Assembly (NCBI RefSeq): GCF_014596465.1
Contig: NZ_MECK01000223.1
Coordinates: 1-64,000 of the forward strand
Direction of reading: 5' to 3'
Length of the DNA stretch: 64,000 nucleotides
From: Streptomyces sp. CBMA123
Lineage (GTDB): Bacteria > Actinomycetota > Actinomycetes > Streptomycetales > Streptomycetaceae
Numbering within the stretch: the stretch's first letter is position 1; every line of letters begins with the position of its first letter. Both the position numbers and the translations under genes were made by a program. Positions 8,780 through 16,306 of the stretch are shown here, in pieces. The notes below the pieces were generated by a model that was not told where the DNA came from, made no database searches, and saw nothing but the letters and a program-made list of their open reading frames with translations.

Positions 8780-9589
8780 ATGTCCGCCCAGATCACTCCC
8801 ATGAGCGCCGCCGACTCGCAGCGCGTCGAGGCCGTCCTGCACCGGATCGCACCGAAGTGGACCACCCACGTCGTCCACACGATCGCCAAGTACGGCCCGG
8901 AGATGCGGGTTGCCGATGTCGCCCAGCACCTCACTGCGCTGTCCCCGTCGTACGTCAGCAAGCGGTTGGCGTCGATGTCCGAGGCCGGCCTGGTGACCCG
9001 CGACGGCACGTTCGACCGTGCGGCGCCCTACCGGCTCTCCTCCTCCGCCCGCACGCTCGGCCCGGTCTACCGCACGCTCGCCCAGTGGTCCTCCGACCAC
9101 GTCGACCACACCCCGCAGGGCCGCTACGACCGGGTCGAGGACGCCCTGCAGCGCCTGCAGCTCCCCGGCACCACCGAGACGGTCCGCCTGTTCTCGGAGC
9201 ACGGGAGCATGCGCCTGCCCGATCTGGCCGAACGCCTCGGCGCCTCCGAGCAGTTCGCGGCGACCCGGCTGAACCGCATGCAGGCGGACGGCCTCGTCGC
9301 CCGCACCGGCGACCGGCACAGCGCCCCGTACGTCCTCACCGACGCCGGAGACGCCCTCGCCCCCGTCTACACCGCCCTCCGACAGTGGGACAACCGGCAC
9401 ACCTCCTCCGTGGCCCCTGCGGTGCCGGCCGCCGAGCGCACCCTCACCTCCCCCGCGCAGTCCGCGCGGACCGCGGCGGCACTGCGCCGCAGCGCCGCCC
9501 CCTCCACGATGTTCAGCCACCCTCCGGTGCAGCCGCCGCGTGTCCCCGCCGCCGTGACGGCGGCCTCCCACCCCTCACGTGGCCGGTGA
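8780..9589 (+). CDS. Tandem HxlR/MarR-like winged-helix protein (269 aa)
   Basis: Two copies of an HxlR-type winged helix occur. The first, residues about 12-100, has APKWTTHVVHTIAKYGPEMRV, SPSYVSKRLASMSEAGLVTR and a wing ending PYRLSSSARTLGPVYRTLAQW. The second, about 113-205, has TETVRLFSEHGSMRLPDLAERLGASEQFAATRLNRMQADGLV and PYVLTDAGDALAPVYTALRQW. HxlR proteins normally carry one domain and work as dimers; a covalent pair would make a single-chain pseudo-dimer. A disordered, basic 60-residue tail follows. ATG 8780 has AAGGA 10 bases upstream. Probably a transcriptional regulator of the element. Confidence 0.75.
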   Translation: MSAQITPMSAADSQRVEAVLHRIAPKWTTHVVHTIAKYGPEMRVADVAQHLTALSPSYVSKRLASMSEAGLVTRDGTFDRAAPYRLSSSARTLGPVYRTLAQWSSDHVDHTPQGRYDRVEDALQRLQLPGTTETVRLFSEHGSMRLPDLAERLGASEQFAATRLNRMQADGLVARTGDRHSAPYVLTDAGDALAPVYTALRQWDNRHTSSVAPAVPAAERTLTSPAQSARTAAALRRSAAPSTMFSHPPVQPPRVPAAVTAASHPSRGR

Positions 9590-9668
9590 CCTTCGTGAGC
9601 ACCAGGACCAGAACGGCTTCCACCGCCCGCCCCATCCACTGACACCCCGTCACCAACCGGAGAGCACT

Positions 9669-10151
9669 GTGTCCGACGCCACCGCCCTCGACTGCGCGGA
9701 CGCGATGATCGAGCAAGCCTGGGGGTGGCCGATCGCCGACCTGGAGGAGTCCGCGTCCCGCGTGGCCGCCACGGACCCGATGCTGCGCTCGGCCATGCAC
9801 CACCGGGCCCATCTGGTCGTGGTGTCCAACTCCATCGCCGTGCACCAGGATCGGCTTCATGCCCTCACCCGGCCCGGCCATGTCCCCGCCTTCTACGACC
9901 TCGACCGGATCACCACCTCGGCGAGCGCCCTGCGTGCGGCCTACGCCGAGAGCAACACGGCCGTCCAGATGATCCGCCACGTTGTCGACGCCCGCGAGCA
10001 CGCGCTCACGGCGGCAGGCGGCCCGGAGGCCGAACGGGTCCGGGTCGCCACCGCCCGCACCTCGCAGGCGACTCGCCCCCTGGGGCCGCCTGCCGACCGA
10101 CCTGCCCCGCCGGCTGCCGCTCCGGCCCCGCTGGTGGCGAACCGGCGGTAG
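9669..10151 (+). CDS. Helical hypothetical protein (160 aa)
   Basis: GTG 9669 is chosen because GGAG lies six bases upstream; the longer reading from 9579 overlaps the previous gene and lacks a ribosome site. The protein is helical (SDATALDCADAMIEQAWGWP; IADLEESASRVAATDPMLRSA) with a Pro/Ala-rich C-terminal tail. It shows the same style as the helical proteins at 1471 and 7300. No catalytic or membrane motifs. Its 3' end faces the leftward gene at 10159 only seven bases away, so the two converge. Confidence 0.6.
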   Translation: MSDATALDCADAMIEQAWGWPIADLEESASRVAATDPMLRSAMHHRAHLVVVSNSIAVHQDRLHALTRPGHVPAFYDLDRITTSASALRAAYAESNTAVQMIRHVVDAREHALTAAGGPEAERVRVATARTSQATRPLGPPADRPAPPAAAPAPLVANRR

Positions 10152-10158
10152 CCGCCGG

Positions 10159-10416
10159 TCAGTCCGCGGCCCTGTCGTGGTGAGCGCCGAGGTCGGTGGC
10201 GCCCACCACGCGGGCCAGTTCCTCCAGGGTCAGCTCCACCCGCCGGCCGTCCGCCAGCCGGTCCTCGACCTCAACGCTCCGCTCGCGCCCGGCCCGGTCC
10301 GTGGCGACGGCCCACTGGCCCTCGGCGATGATCGCGACGTCGCCCATCGTCCACGCCCGGCCCGCGCTGCGGATCTTGCGCTCCAGCGCCGCCATGTCCC
10401 GGCCTCTGCCCGTCAC
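10159..10416 (-). CDS. Small hypothetical protein (85 aa)
   Basis: The only leftward gene in this part of the element. GTG 10416 is preferred because GAAGG lies five bases upstream; an internal ATG at 10395 is less well placed. The protein has short strands and a helix (AALERKIRSAGRAWTMGDVAII; GQWAVATDRAGRERSVEVEDRL; LTLEELARVVGATDL) consistent with a small beta-rich fold. No family recognised. It diverges from the start-less gene near 10612, and the 195 bases between them should hold promoters for both. Confidence 0.6.
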   Translation of the reverse strand: MTGRGRDMAALERKIRSAGRAWTMGDVAIIAEGQWAVATDRAGRERSVEVEDRLADGRRVELTLEELARVVGATDLGAHHDRAAD

Positions 10417-10611
10417 CAATGCCTTCGTCCCCCTCAGACTCCGTGCAGCCCTGCGCCGCAACCTCGGTTCAGCACTCCGAGCCCGCGATGCATTCCCGTC
10501 CGGTTCGTCCACGGCAGACCACCGGTACCGGAAAAGGACTAGCAACTTCGGGACACCGCATGTCAAAGTACGGGTCCCGCCGAAACCGCGGGCCAACGAA
10601 GGGACACCGCC

Positions 10612-11013
10612 GCGAACACTCACCGCGTCGCCCTGCATCCGCTCGTCGTCACCGCCGCCACCGAACACCGCGCCGCCCGCCGCGTCCTCGCCAGCCCGGC
10701 CCTGCGGGTCGCCCGCGCCGACGAGGTCCGCCCCGGCGACCTGATCGTCTCCGCCTTCGCACCCGCCGACCCCGGCCGCCTGCGCCGCACGGACTACTTC
10801 GCCAGCGGTCCCTACCCCGCCGCCCCCGAACCGTACGACCCGGCGTGCGGGTGCGGCGTCTGCGGTCTGCCCGAGGTCGAGGGCCCGCACGGGACCGTGG
10901 TCCTCACCCGGGACGTCCCCTGGGAGTGCTGCGACCCGTGGCCCGCCGACGAACCCGTCCTCATCCTTCCCCTCCACCGGACACCCAGGAGATCACCGTG
11001 CCCCAGTACCTGA
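10612..11013 (+). pseudogene. Cys-rich small protein gene without a normal start codon
   Basis: An open frame runs from the stop at 10540-10542 to TGA 11011-11013 and has no ATG, GTG or TTG near its front. The natural start position is GCG at 10612, with GAAGGGA seven bases upstream and NTHRVALHPLVVTAATEH following, so a GTG-to-GCG change is the simplest reading. The product would be about 133 aa, with a four-Cys zinc-like cluster (CGCGVCGL, later WECCDPW) and codon use like its neighbours. Its end overlaps the next gene by 16 bases. It could be a start-codon mutant, a rare non-canonical start or a base-call error. Confidence 0.55.
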
Positions 11014-11210
11014 CCGTCGCCCACCTGATCGCCCAGCTCCAGAACGTCGACCCGAGCCTGCGGGTCCGCCTCGCCGTGAACCCCGACTTCCCGTTCTCCC
11101 ACCTGCTCGCCTCGAACGTCGTCGTCCACGACGGCCTCGTCTACCTGGCCGAGGACGGCCAGGAGGGCTACCTGCCCACCGCCGTCCGCGACGAACTCGC
11201 CTGGGCCTGA
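10998..11210 (+). CDS. Small acidic hypothetical protein (70 aa)
   Basis: GTG start with CAGGAG six bases upstream. The protein has one helix and several strands (QYLTVAHLIAQLQNVDPSLRVRLAVN; SNVVVHDGLVYLAEDGQEG). It resembles small actinophage or plasmid proteins of unknown role that begin with a similar LIAQLQ..DP motif. Start overlaps the 3' end of the Cys-rich frame, suggesting translational coupling when that gene was intact. Confidence 0.65.
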   Translation: MPQYLTVAHLIAQLQNVDPSLRVRLAVNPDFPFSHLLASNVVVHDGLVYLAEDGQEGYLPTAVRDELAWA

Positions 11211-11235
11211 ACCACCCCGCTCGAAGGAGAGCCGC

Positions 11236-11625
11236 ATCCCGACCGCTCACCGCCCCACCCGCCCGCAGCCACTCGACCGCTTCGCGCTTCACCCCCTGCC
11301 GCCGTGGGCGAGCGGAGCGCTCGTCCGCCGCGTCCCCGCCGACCCCGGCCAGCCGATCGAGGTCCTCTGGCTCCCGGACAGCGCCCCCAGACCCCCCTTC
11401 GGCCGCATCCTGCTGCGGTGGGAGAAAGCCCCCGAGGCCGGCTGGGACGTCACCGCCCGCCTCGGCCTCGCCACCACCGACGTCCACCTCGCCACCTGGC
11501 CCGCCGCCCCCGACGACTGGCCCCGCCTGGTGCGCCCCACCCTGCACGAGGTCACCGGCCTGTGCTCCGCCCTCGCCGTCGCCACCGCCGCCCTCGAACT
11601 CGCCAACCGCCTCACCGACTCCTGA
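11236..11625 (+). pseudogene. Small protein gene beginning with ATC instead of ATG
   Basis: A strong ribosome site GAAGGAGA (11223-11230) is followed after five bases by ATC CCG ACC GCT, where an ATG would be expected. The frame stays open for 130 codons to TGA 11623-11625, encoding PTAHRPTRPQPLDRFALHPL, then a Trp-rich body (VLWLPDSAP; ILLRWEKAPEAGWDVTARLGL) and a helical C-terminus. No ATG or GTG occurs until late in the frame. ATC is a very poor start codon, so expression is probably reduced or lost. Family not recognised. A strong hairpin follows the stop. Confidence 0.55.
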
Positions 11626-11639
11626 ACACCACCGCACAA

Positions 11640-11670
11640 GGCCGCCCCGCGCCGACCAGCCGGGGCGGCC
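11640..11670 (+). terminator. GC-rich hairpin after the small-gene run
   Basis: GGCCGCCCCG (11640-11649) and CGGGGCGGCC (11661-11670) form a perfect 10-bp stem with an 11-base loop, 14 bases after the stop of the preceding gene. There is no T-run, as is usual for actinomycete terminators of this kind. The next gene at 11740 has its own leader. Confidence 0.6.
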
Positions 11671-11739
11671 TCGGCGTTCACCGGCCCGACCGGCGGCGCG
11701 TACGCTCGTCACCGGAACACCGAGGATTAGGACACGCGC

Positions 11740-11970
11740 ATGGCCGACGACCAGCAGCTCTGGGGCTACGCCGAGGTCGCCAAGCACCTGGGCATCAGCG
11801 TCGGCGCCGCCCGCAACCGCAAGAACCGGGGCACCCTGCCCGACCCCGACGACACCAGCATCCCGGACCGCCCCCGCTGGAAGCCCTCCACCTTCCAGGG
11901 CTGGAAGCCCCTCGGCCAGGGCCACCGCAGCGACCTGCGCGGCGATCCGTCCGAGCCCGCCTCCGGCTGA
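11740..11970 (+). CDS. Small HTH DNA-binding protein (76 aa)
   Basis: Residues about 7-40 (LWGYAEVAKHLGISVGAARNRKNRG) form a MerR/excisionase-type helix-turn-helix with the usual start 'W-G-x-x-E-V-A'. The size and the basic loop after the HTH fit an excisionase-like or small regulator fold, and the protein ends in a Gly/Pro-rich tail. It could be an excisionase or a plasmid copy-control regulator; no integrase is adjacent, so the role is open. It follows a terminator-like hairpin and so probably has its own promoter. Confidence 0.65.
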   Translation: MADDQQLWGYAEVAKHLGISVGAARNRKNRGTLPDPDDTSIPDRPRWKPSTFQGWKPLGQGHRSDLRGDPSEPASG

Positions 11971-12013
11971 CCGGCCGGCACCTGCCGACGAGTACGAAGA
12001 GGACTACCTGCCG

Positions 12014-12364
12014 ATGCCCAACCGCCTGGCCCGCCGTCCCGTCGCCCTGGTCGCCTGGTGCTGCGCCGCTGCGATCGGCGCCGCCACCGCGATCGGCGCT
12101 GCGGTCACCGGCACGTACGCGGTGTGCGCCGCAGGGCTGTTCACCCTCGGCGGCGGAGCGCTGGCCGCCTACCGCACCGTCCGCGCCACCGAGAACCGAA
12201 CCGACCACGCCGTCCTCGAACGCCTGCAGCGCAGCCCCGGTCTCACCCCCGAGGGGATCGCCGCTGACCTCGGGCTGCGCCCGGCCACCGTCCGGCTCAG
12301 CCTCCACCGACTGGCCGCAACCCACCGGCTCCCCCCGACAGCTCATCCCGACTCGGGACGCTGA
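12014..12364 (+). CDS. Two-TM protein with C-terminal HTH-like segment (116 aa)
   Basis: A basic start (MPNRLARRP) is followed by two Ala/Gly-rich membrane helices (about residues 10-30 and 33-53). The C-terminal 55 residues (HAVLERLQRSPGLTPEGIAADLGLRPATVRLSLHRLAATHRLP) look like a winged helix-turn-helix. A membrane-anchored wHTH of this size is common on actinomycete elements and is sometimes placed near spread (Spd) genes. It could sense membrane state and regulate transfer; this is inference from architecture only. Confidence 0.65.
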   Translation: MPNRLARRPVALVAWCCAAAIGAATAIGAAVTGTYAVCAAGLFTLGGGALAAYRTVRATENRTDHAVLERLQRSPGLTPEGIAADLGLRPATVRLSLHRLAATHRLPPTAHPDSGR

Positions 12365-12436
12365 CCAGAATCGAGCAGGGCCGCCACCGACGTCGGTGCC
12401 GGCCTTTCTCGCTGCCCGGCCTACCTACTCGGTCGG

Positions 12437-12619
12437 TCACCGATGGCCCAGCCACCACAGCGCACCGCTGACGACAGCCGCACCCGCCGCCGACGACGCG
12501 CCCCTCAGCGCGTGGACTCCGGCCATCCGCAGGTACCGCCGCCACCGGACTCCAACTGTCCTGCGGCCCCTCGTTTTGCCGCCACGGGCCTGCCCCGCCT
12601 CAACAGAGCCTGTTGCCAT
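12437..12619 (-). CDS. Small membrane protein (60 aa), antisense to the surrounding genes
   Basis: ATG 12619 is preceded by a perfect AGGAGG at eight bases, much better than the sites of nearby genes, which supports this short leftward frame. The protein has a very basic N-terminal half (GGKTRGRRTVGVRWRRYLR) and one C-terminal membrane segment (GASSAAGAAVVSGALWWLG) ending HR. Similar short proteins with a basic start and one Ala/Gly-rich helix ending in Trp-Trp occur widely in actinomycete elements. Function unknown. Confidence 0.65.
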   Translation of the reverse strand: MATGSVEAGQARGGKTRGRRTVGVRWRRYLRMAGVHALRGASSAAGAAVVSGALWWLGHR

Positions 12620-12817
12620 CTCCTACCCCTCCTACGCATGTGGGCGCCACTGGCCTGGTTGTCCGGCCTGCCCTCATCGAAGCAAGTGGCGTTCCGCCCA
12701 AACCGGGGGAACATCGGGGGGTTCTACGGCGGGCGGACACTACACCGGGGTGCAGCCGACCGCCGGGAGTTCGCCGCAGACCGGCCAGCGCGCATGCGGC
12801 AGCACTACGTTCGGCTC

Positions 12818-13966
12818 ATGGCCAGAACCTCCCACAGTCCCGCCGACCGGCGCTTGATCGACCTCGCGGCACAGCACGGCGTTGAGGTGTCGGCGCGCCA
12901 TCTCGAACGCTGGCGTAGCCGTCCGAACCCGCTGCTCCCCGCTCACCACCGGGACTACCCCGGCCGTCCCTCGGGCGGCAGCTCCTCGACGGCGGACGAG
13001 CAGTTGGTGGCGCTGGTGGTCTGGCTCGCCCAGAACCGCCGCCAGGGGGCGGACCGCGGTCACCTCGCCCTGCGGGCCTTCGGCGCTGGCCTGCCCGTAC
13101 CCGAGGAGACCGTCCGCCACGCCTTCGCCCGTCCGGCCGAGGACCTGGCCAAGCAACTGCGCCGTGGCTTCGGTCCCTTGCCGGTGGACGGTGATCTCCA
13201 GGAGTGGGTGTACGACGGCGCGGCCGACCTGGTCGGCACTCAGGAGCGCCGTCTTACCGCCGTGCAGCGCCGCGTCGAGGCGATCGATCGGCAGGTGCGG
13301 GCAAAGCCGGGTCTCGCCCCGGCGTGGCAGTTCGCCACCGAACTCGATCCGGGAGCGGCCGAGGCCGACCCACTGGGCAGGACCGATTTCGCGTTCCACT
13401 CGGCGATCACGGCCATGGCCGGGCCCAGCGAGATGAGCCCCGATACGCTCGCGCGAGCAGCCCGCGGCTTCGTCACGGACGGCACCCCGCAGTGGGCTGC
13501 CCATCTGCTGGAGACCGACCCCCGAGAGCCACTGGCGGCTCTGGCAGCCTCGCCGCAACACCAGCTCCCGGGGCTACCTGCCGACAGCATCGCCAACCAC
13601 CTCTACGCCGTGGCCCGGGCAGCCCCGATCGAGCGGCTGCGAGCGGCCTGGGCAGCGGCGGGGGAGATCCCGTCCTGGGCAGAAACCAGCTGCGCGGCCG
13701 TCGAGGCCGAGCTGTTCGCCGGCCAACCAGCAGAGGCCACCGAGCAGTGGGCGATGGGCATGATCTTCGGGGCGAGTCGGTCCTTCCTGCTGACCGGCCT
13801 GTCCGAGCCGAACCCGACGCTGGCGGAGCAGACCGCCACCGCCGTACAGCTGATCCTCATGGCCGACGCCTTCAACACCACACTCACAACCACCGACGAC
13901 GACGGCCGCGAGGCGATGCGCCTCCTTGCCCCATCCTTCCTCCTCGCCCTGCTCACGATCGGGTAG
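12818..13966 (+). CDS. Large hypothetical regulator-like protein (382 aa)
   Basis: The start ATG 12818 has no ribosome site, but a -10-like TACGTT lies six bases upstream, so the mRNA may be leaderless. The N-terminus (SPADRRLIDLAAQHGVEVSARHLERWRSR) resembles a helix-turn-helix such as those of Streptomyces regulators that begin by choosing between specificity segments. The rest is helical and Ala/Leu-rich with no catalytic motif. It ends in a strong UUCG-looped terminator. It stands alone between two leftward blocks. Possibly a regulator of the element; otherwise unrecognised. Confidence 0.65.
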   Translation: MARTSHSPADRRLIDLAAQHGVEVSARHLERWRSRPNPLLPAHHRDYPGRPSGGSSSTADEQLVALVVWLAQNRRQGADRGHLALRAFGAGLPVPEETVRHAFARPAEDLAKQLRRGFGPLPVDGDLQEWVYDGAADLVGTQERRLTAVQRRVEAIDRQVRAKPGLAPAWQFATELDPGAAEADPLGRTDFAFHSAITAMAGPSEMSPDTLARAARGFVTDGTPQWAAHLLETDPREPLAALAASPQHQLPGLPADSIANHLYAVARAAPIERLRAAWAAAGEIPSWAETSCAAVEAELFAGQPAEATEQWAMGMIFGASRSFLLTGLSEPNPTLAEQTATAVQLILMADAFNTTLTTTDDDGREAMRLLAPSFLLALLTIG

Positions 13967-13979
13967 CGGAAGACGTACC

Positions 13980-14009
13980 AAGGGGGGCCGACTTCGGTCG
14001 GCCCCCCTT
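13980..14009. terminator. Bidirectional intrinsic terminator with TTCG loop
   Basis: AAGGGGGGCCGAC (13980-13992), loop TTCG, GTCGGCCCCCCTT (13997-14009): a perfect 13-bp stem with an extra-stable tetraloop. It sits 13 bases after the stop of the 382-aa gene and about 70 bases before the end of the leftward operon, so it should stop transcription from both sides. Confidence 0.85.
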
Positions 14010-14052
14010 GATACAGCCCCAGGTCGAGGCAGTTCGCGGCACCCGATTTGTG

Positions 14053-14067
14053 TTGCATCGGATGCAA
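14053..14067. other. Short perfect palindrome TTGCATC-G-GATGCAA
   Basis: A 7-bp inverted repeat with a single central base lies ten bases beyond the end of the leftward operon and 43 bases past the TTCG terminator. It is AT-richer than its surroundings. It may be a protein-binding site or a recombination/termination-related site; nothing else identifies it. Confidence 0.35.
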
Positions 14068-14076
14068 TTCCGCTCG

Positions 14077-14475
14077 TTAGTCCAGGTAGATGCCGGCGAA
14101 GGTGCCGTCGAAGCCGAGGGCCACCCGTGCAGCGTCGGTGTCGGGGTGGTGGGTCCAGGTCGGGTTGGCGATCATCGCGTCGAAGTCCTTGCGGGTGATC
14201 TCCAGCTCCAGCCACTCGTTGCCGCAGCGGCACCGGACCCACACGTTGCGGCGGTGGTTGAGCAGCAGCCAGTCGCGGCCGGCCCGGCAGGCGGAGCAGG
14301 TTACCGGCATGCCGCGCAGCGCGAGTTCGGCCGGGTGCAGCAGACCGCGAACAACCTCCGGGCCGCTGGGGGTCTGGGTCTCGTACTCCAGCTGGAGGAG
14401 CGGGTCGGAGCCGGCCGGGACCGGGGTGGTGATCGGGGCCGGGGCGGTGCTGGTGTTCTCGGTGGTTCTGGTCAC
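14077..14475 (-). CDS. Zinc-ribbon-like hypothetical protein (132 aa)
   Basis: Last gene of the leftward mobilisation operon. GTG 14475 has GGAGAG a few bases upstream. After a Pro/Thr-rich start, the core has two Cys pairs (CSACRAGRDWLLLNHRRNVWVRCRCG) spaced like a zinc ribbon, then NEWLELEITRKDFDAMI and a C-terminal Asp-rich segment. Small zinc-ribbon proteins next to relaxase genes are usually of unknown function; it may assist DNA processing or regulate the operon. Confidence 0.65.
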   Translation of the reverse strand: MTRTTENTSTAPAPITTPVPAGSDPLLQLEYETQTPSGPEVVRGLLHPAELALRGMPVTCSACRAGRDWLLLNHRRNVWVRCRCGNEWLELEITRKDFDAMIANPTWTHHPDTDAARVALGFDGTFAGIYLD

Positions 14476-14569
14476 GGGCTCTCCGTTCGTGATGCTCGGG
14501 TACTTGGGTAACACCTGGTGGAAGCGGGTGTCGAGGGGTTCGGGGAGGGCTGCCCGGTGGGTGGCCGGT

Positions 14570-16306
14570 TCAGCGGCGTGGTGCCGGGCGGCGCGGGTCG
14601 GTCGTGGGCTGGGCCGGTGCCGGCTGCGTGGCGCGGGGCCGTACGGGCTCGGTCCGGGCCTGGGCACCACGGGCCGTGCGGGGGTGTCCGGGGTTGGCGG
14701 GCAGGTCGGCGAGGCGGCGAATGCGCCAGACGAGGACGTCGGTGGTGTTGCGGGCGGTTTCCAGTTCCCGCCGGTCGGCGGCCTTCTCCAGGAGGGCCTT
14801 GGGGTCGTGGCCGGCCTTCTCGGCTTCCGCGAGGACGGCGGCCAGGGCGTCATGCTCGCGGGCCGGGCCCTTCGGGGTGGCCGTGTCGCCGAGGACGGTG
14901 CGGATGGTGGTGTCGTGGCGGCGGCGCTCGCCGTCCGGGAGGGCGCGGCCGATCTCGCGCATGGTGCGCATGGGGGTGGCGGCGGCCTGCTGGTAGGCGG
15001 AGCGCAGGTGGTCGGCGGCCTGGCGGGAGGCGGCGGCCTGCTGGGCGTGGCCTCGGGCGGAGTGCCAGCGGGCGGCGGCCAGGGTGACGAGGACGAAGGT
15101 GGACAGGACCATGGCGGTGGCGCCGCCGTCCTCGCCCCGGCCGAGCGCGCTGCCGGCGTGGACGATTCCGCGGGCGGCGGAGCGCAGGGCGCGGTTGTCG
15201 GCGTTCTCGGCGCGGATGTGGCTGCGGGTGGCGCGTTCGAAGGCGCGGGCGGCTTCCCGGAGTTCGGCGCGGGTGGCGGCGGGGGAGGTCTGGGCGAGCG
15301 CGTCGAGGATCTCGCCGGCGCCGACGAGGTGGGCGGCGGCTTCGTCGTCGTCCTGGTCGAGCGCGGCGACGGCGCGCTCAGCGACGTGGGCGGCGTCTCG
15401 GCGGCGGCGAGCGGGAGCGGATTGGCCTGGTCGGGCCGGACGGTCGTCCAGCGTGGGGGTGCCGGTGGCGGGTGCGGCGTCGAGGCGGTGACGGATCTTG
15501 GGGAGGGAGAGGTCGGGGGCGAGTTTGGACCCGGGGAACCAGATCGGCTCGCCTGCGCCGTTGCGGTCGCCGGGCAGGGCGACGTTGTAGCCGACGAGGT
15601 CACCGGAAGGCAGATGGCGCAGCTTCACCCGCAGGCCCGCCTCGCGCAGGCGGGTGAAGAACTCGTCCTCGCTGTCGGCTCCGGCGACGGCCTGGCGGAC
15701 GGCTTCGCGCAGGGTCTCGCGCGGGCTCTCGGTGCGGCCGGTGCGTTCGGCTTTGAAGCGTTCGGCGCTGGTGGGGTTCTTGGCGGCGGTGCCGTCGCCG
15801 GGGTTGAGCTGGCGCAGTCCGTACTCCTTCTCGATGAGGCGGGCTTCGGCCTGGGCTTTGCGGCGGTCGAAGGAGAGGTTGGCGAGGCGGCCGTCCTGGC
15901 GGACGAGGGTGGCGGCGATGTGGATGTGGTCGTCGGCGTGGCGGACGGCGACCCAGCGGCAGGCGGTGGTGTCGCCTTCGGGGGCGATGCCGGTGGCGTG
16001 GACGATGCGGCGGGCGATGTTCGCCCAGTCGTTGTCGTCGAGGTGGCGGTCGCCGGGGTCGGCGCGCACCGAGCAGTGCCAGATGGTGTCGGCGGGGGCG
16101 CGGTGGCCGATGGCCTTGACGGGCTGGTCGAGTTGGGCGGCGAGTTGGGCGATGGTGTGGTGGGGGTTGCGTCCGGGGTCGGGGGCGAAGTCGTTCCAGG
16201 AGGCGACGAGGTGCTGGTCGGTGTGTTCGTCGCGTCGGCCCGGTCCGTAGAGGTAGCGGATGAGGCCGTAGGTGCCGCCGGTGCCGGTGCGGATCTTGGG
16301 GATCAT
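14570..16306 (-). CDS. Relaxase / mobilisation nuclease (578 aa)
   Basis: The N-terminal 250 residues match the MobA/VirD2-type relaxase fold of actinomycete elements: MIPKIRTGTGGTYGLIRYLYGPG, WHCSVRADPGDR, and the metal-binding histidines in DDHIHIAATLVR (HxH), followed by the conserved NLSFDRRKAQAEARLIEKEYGL. The relaxase nicks one DNA strand at oriT and pilots it to the recipient; the catalytic Tyr is expected near the N-terminus (Y13, Y18 or Y20). Residues about 300-500 are helical and include one hydrophobic segment (TAMVLSTFVLVTLAAARW). Its start overlaps the MobC-like gene by four bases. No coupling protein is in the window. Confidence 0.85.
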   Translation of the reverse strand: MIPKIRTGTGGTYGLIRYLYGPGRRDEHTDQHLVASWNDFAPDPGRNPHHTIAQLAAQLDQPVKAIGHRAPADTIWHCSVRADPGDRHLDDNDWANIARRIVHATGIAPEGDTTACRWVAVRHADDHIHIAATLVRQDGRLANLSFDRRKAQAEARLIEKEYGLRQLNPGDGTAAKNPTSAERFKAERTGRTESPRETLREAVRQAVAGADSEDEFFTRLREAGLRVKLRHLPSGDLVGYNVALPGDRNGAGEPIWFPGSKLAPDLSLPKIRHRLDAAPATGTPTLDDRPARPGQSAPARRRRDAAHVAERAVAALDQDDDEAAAHLVGAGEILDALAQTSPAATRAELREAARAFERATRSHIRAENADNRALRSAARGIVHAGSALGRGEDGGATAMVLSTFVLVTLAAARWHSARGHAQQAAASRQAADHLRSAYQQAAATPMRTMREIGRALPDGERRRHDTTIRTVLGDTATPKGPAREHDALAAVLAEAEKAGHDPKALLEKAADRRELETARNTTDVLVWRIRRLADLPANPGHPRTARGAQARTEPVRPRATQPAPAQPTTDPRRPAPRR

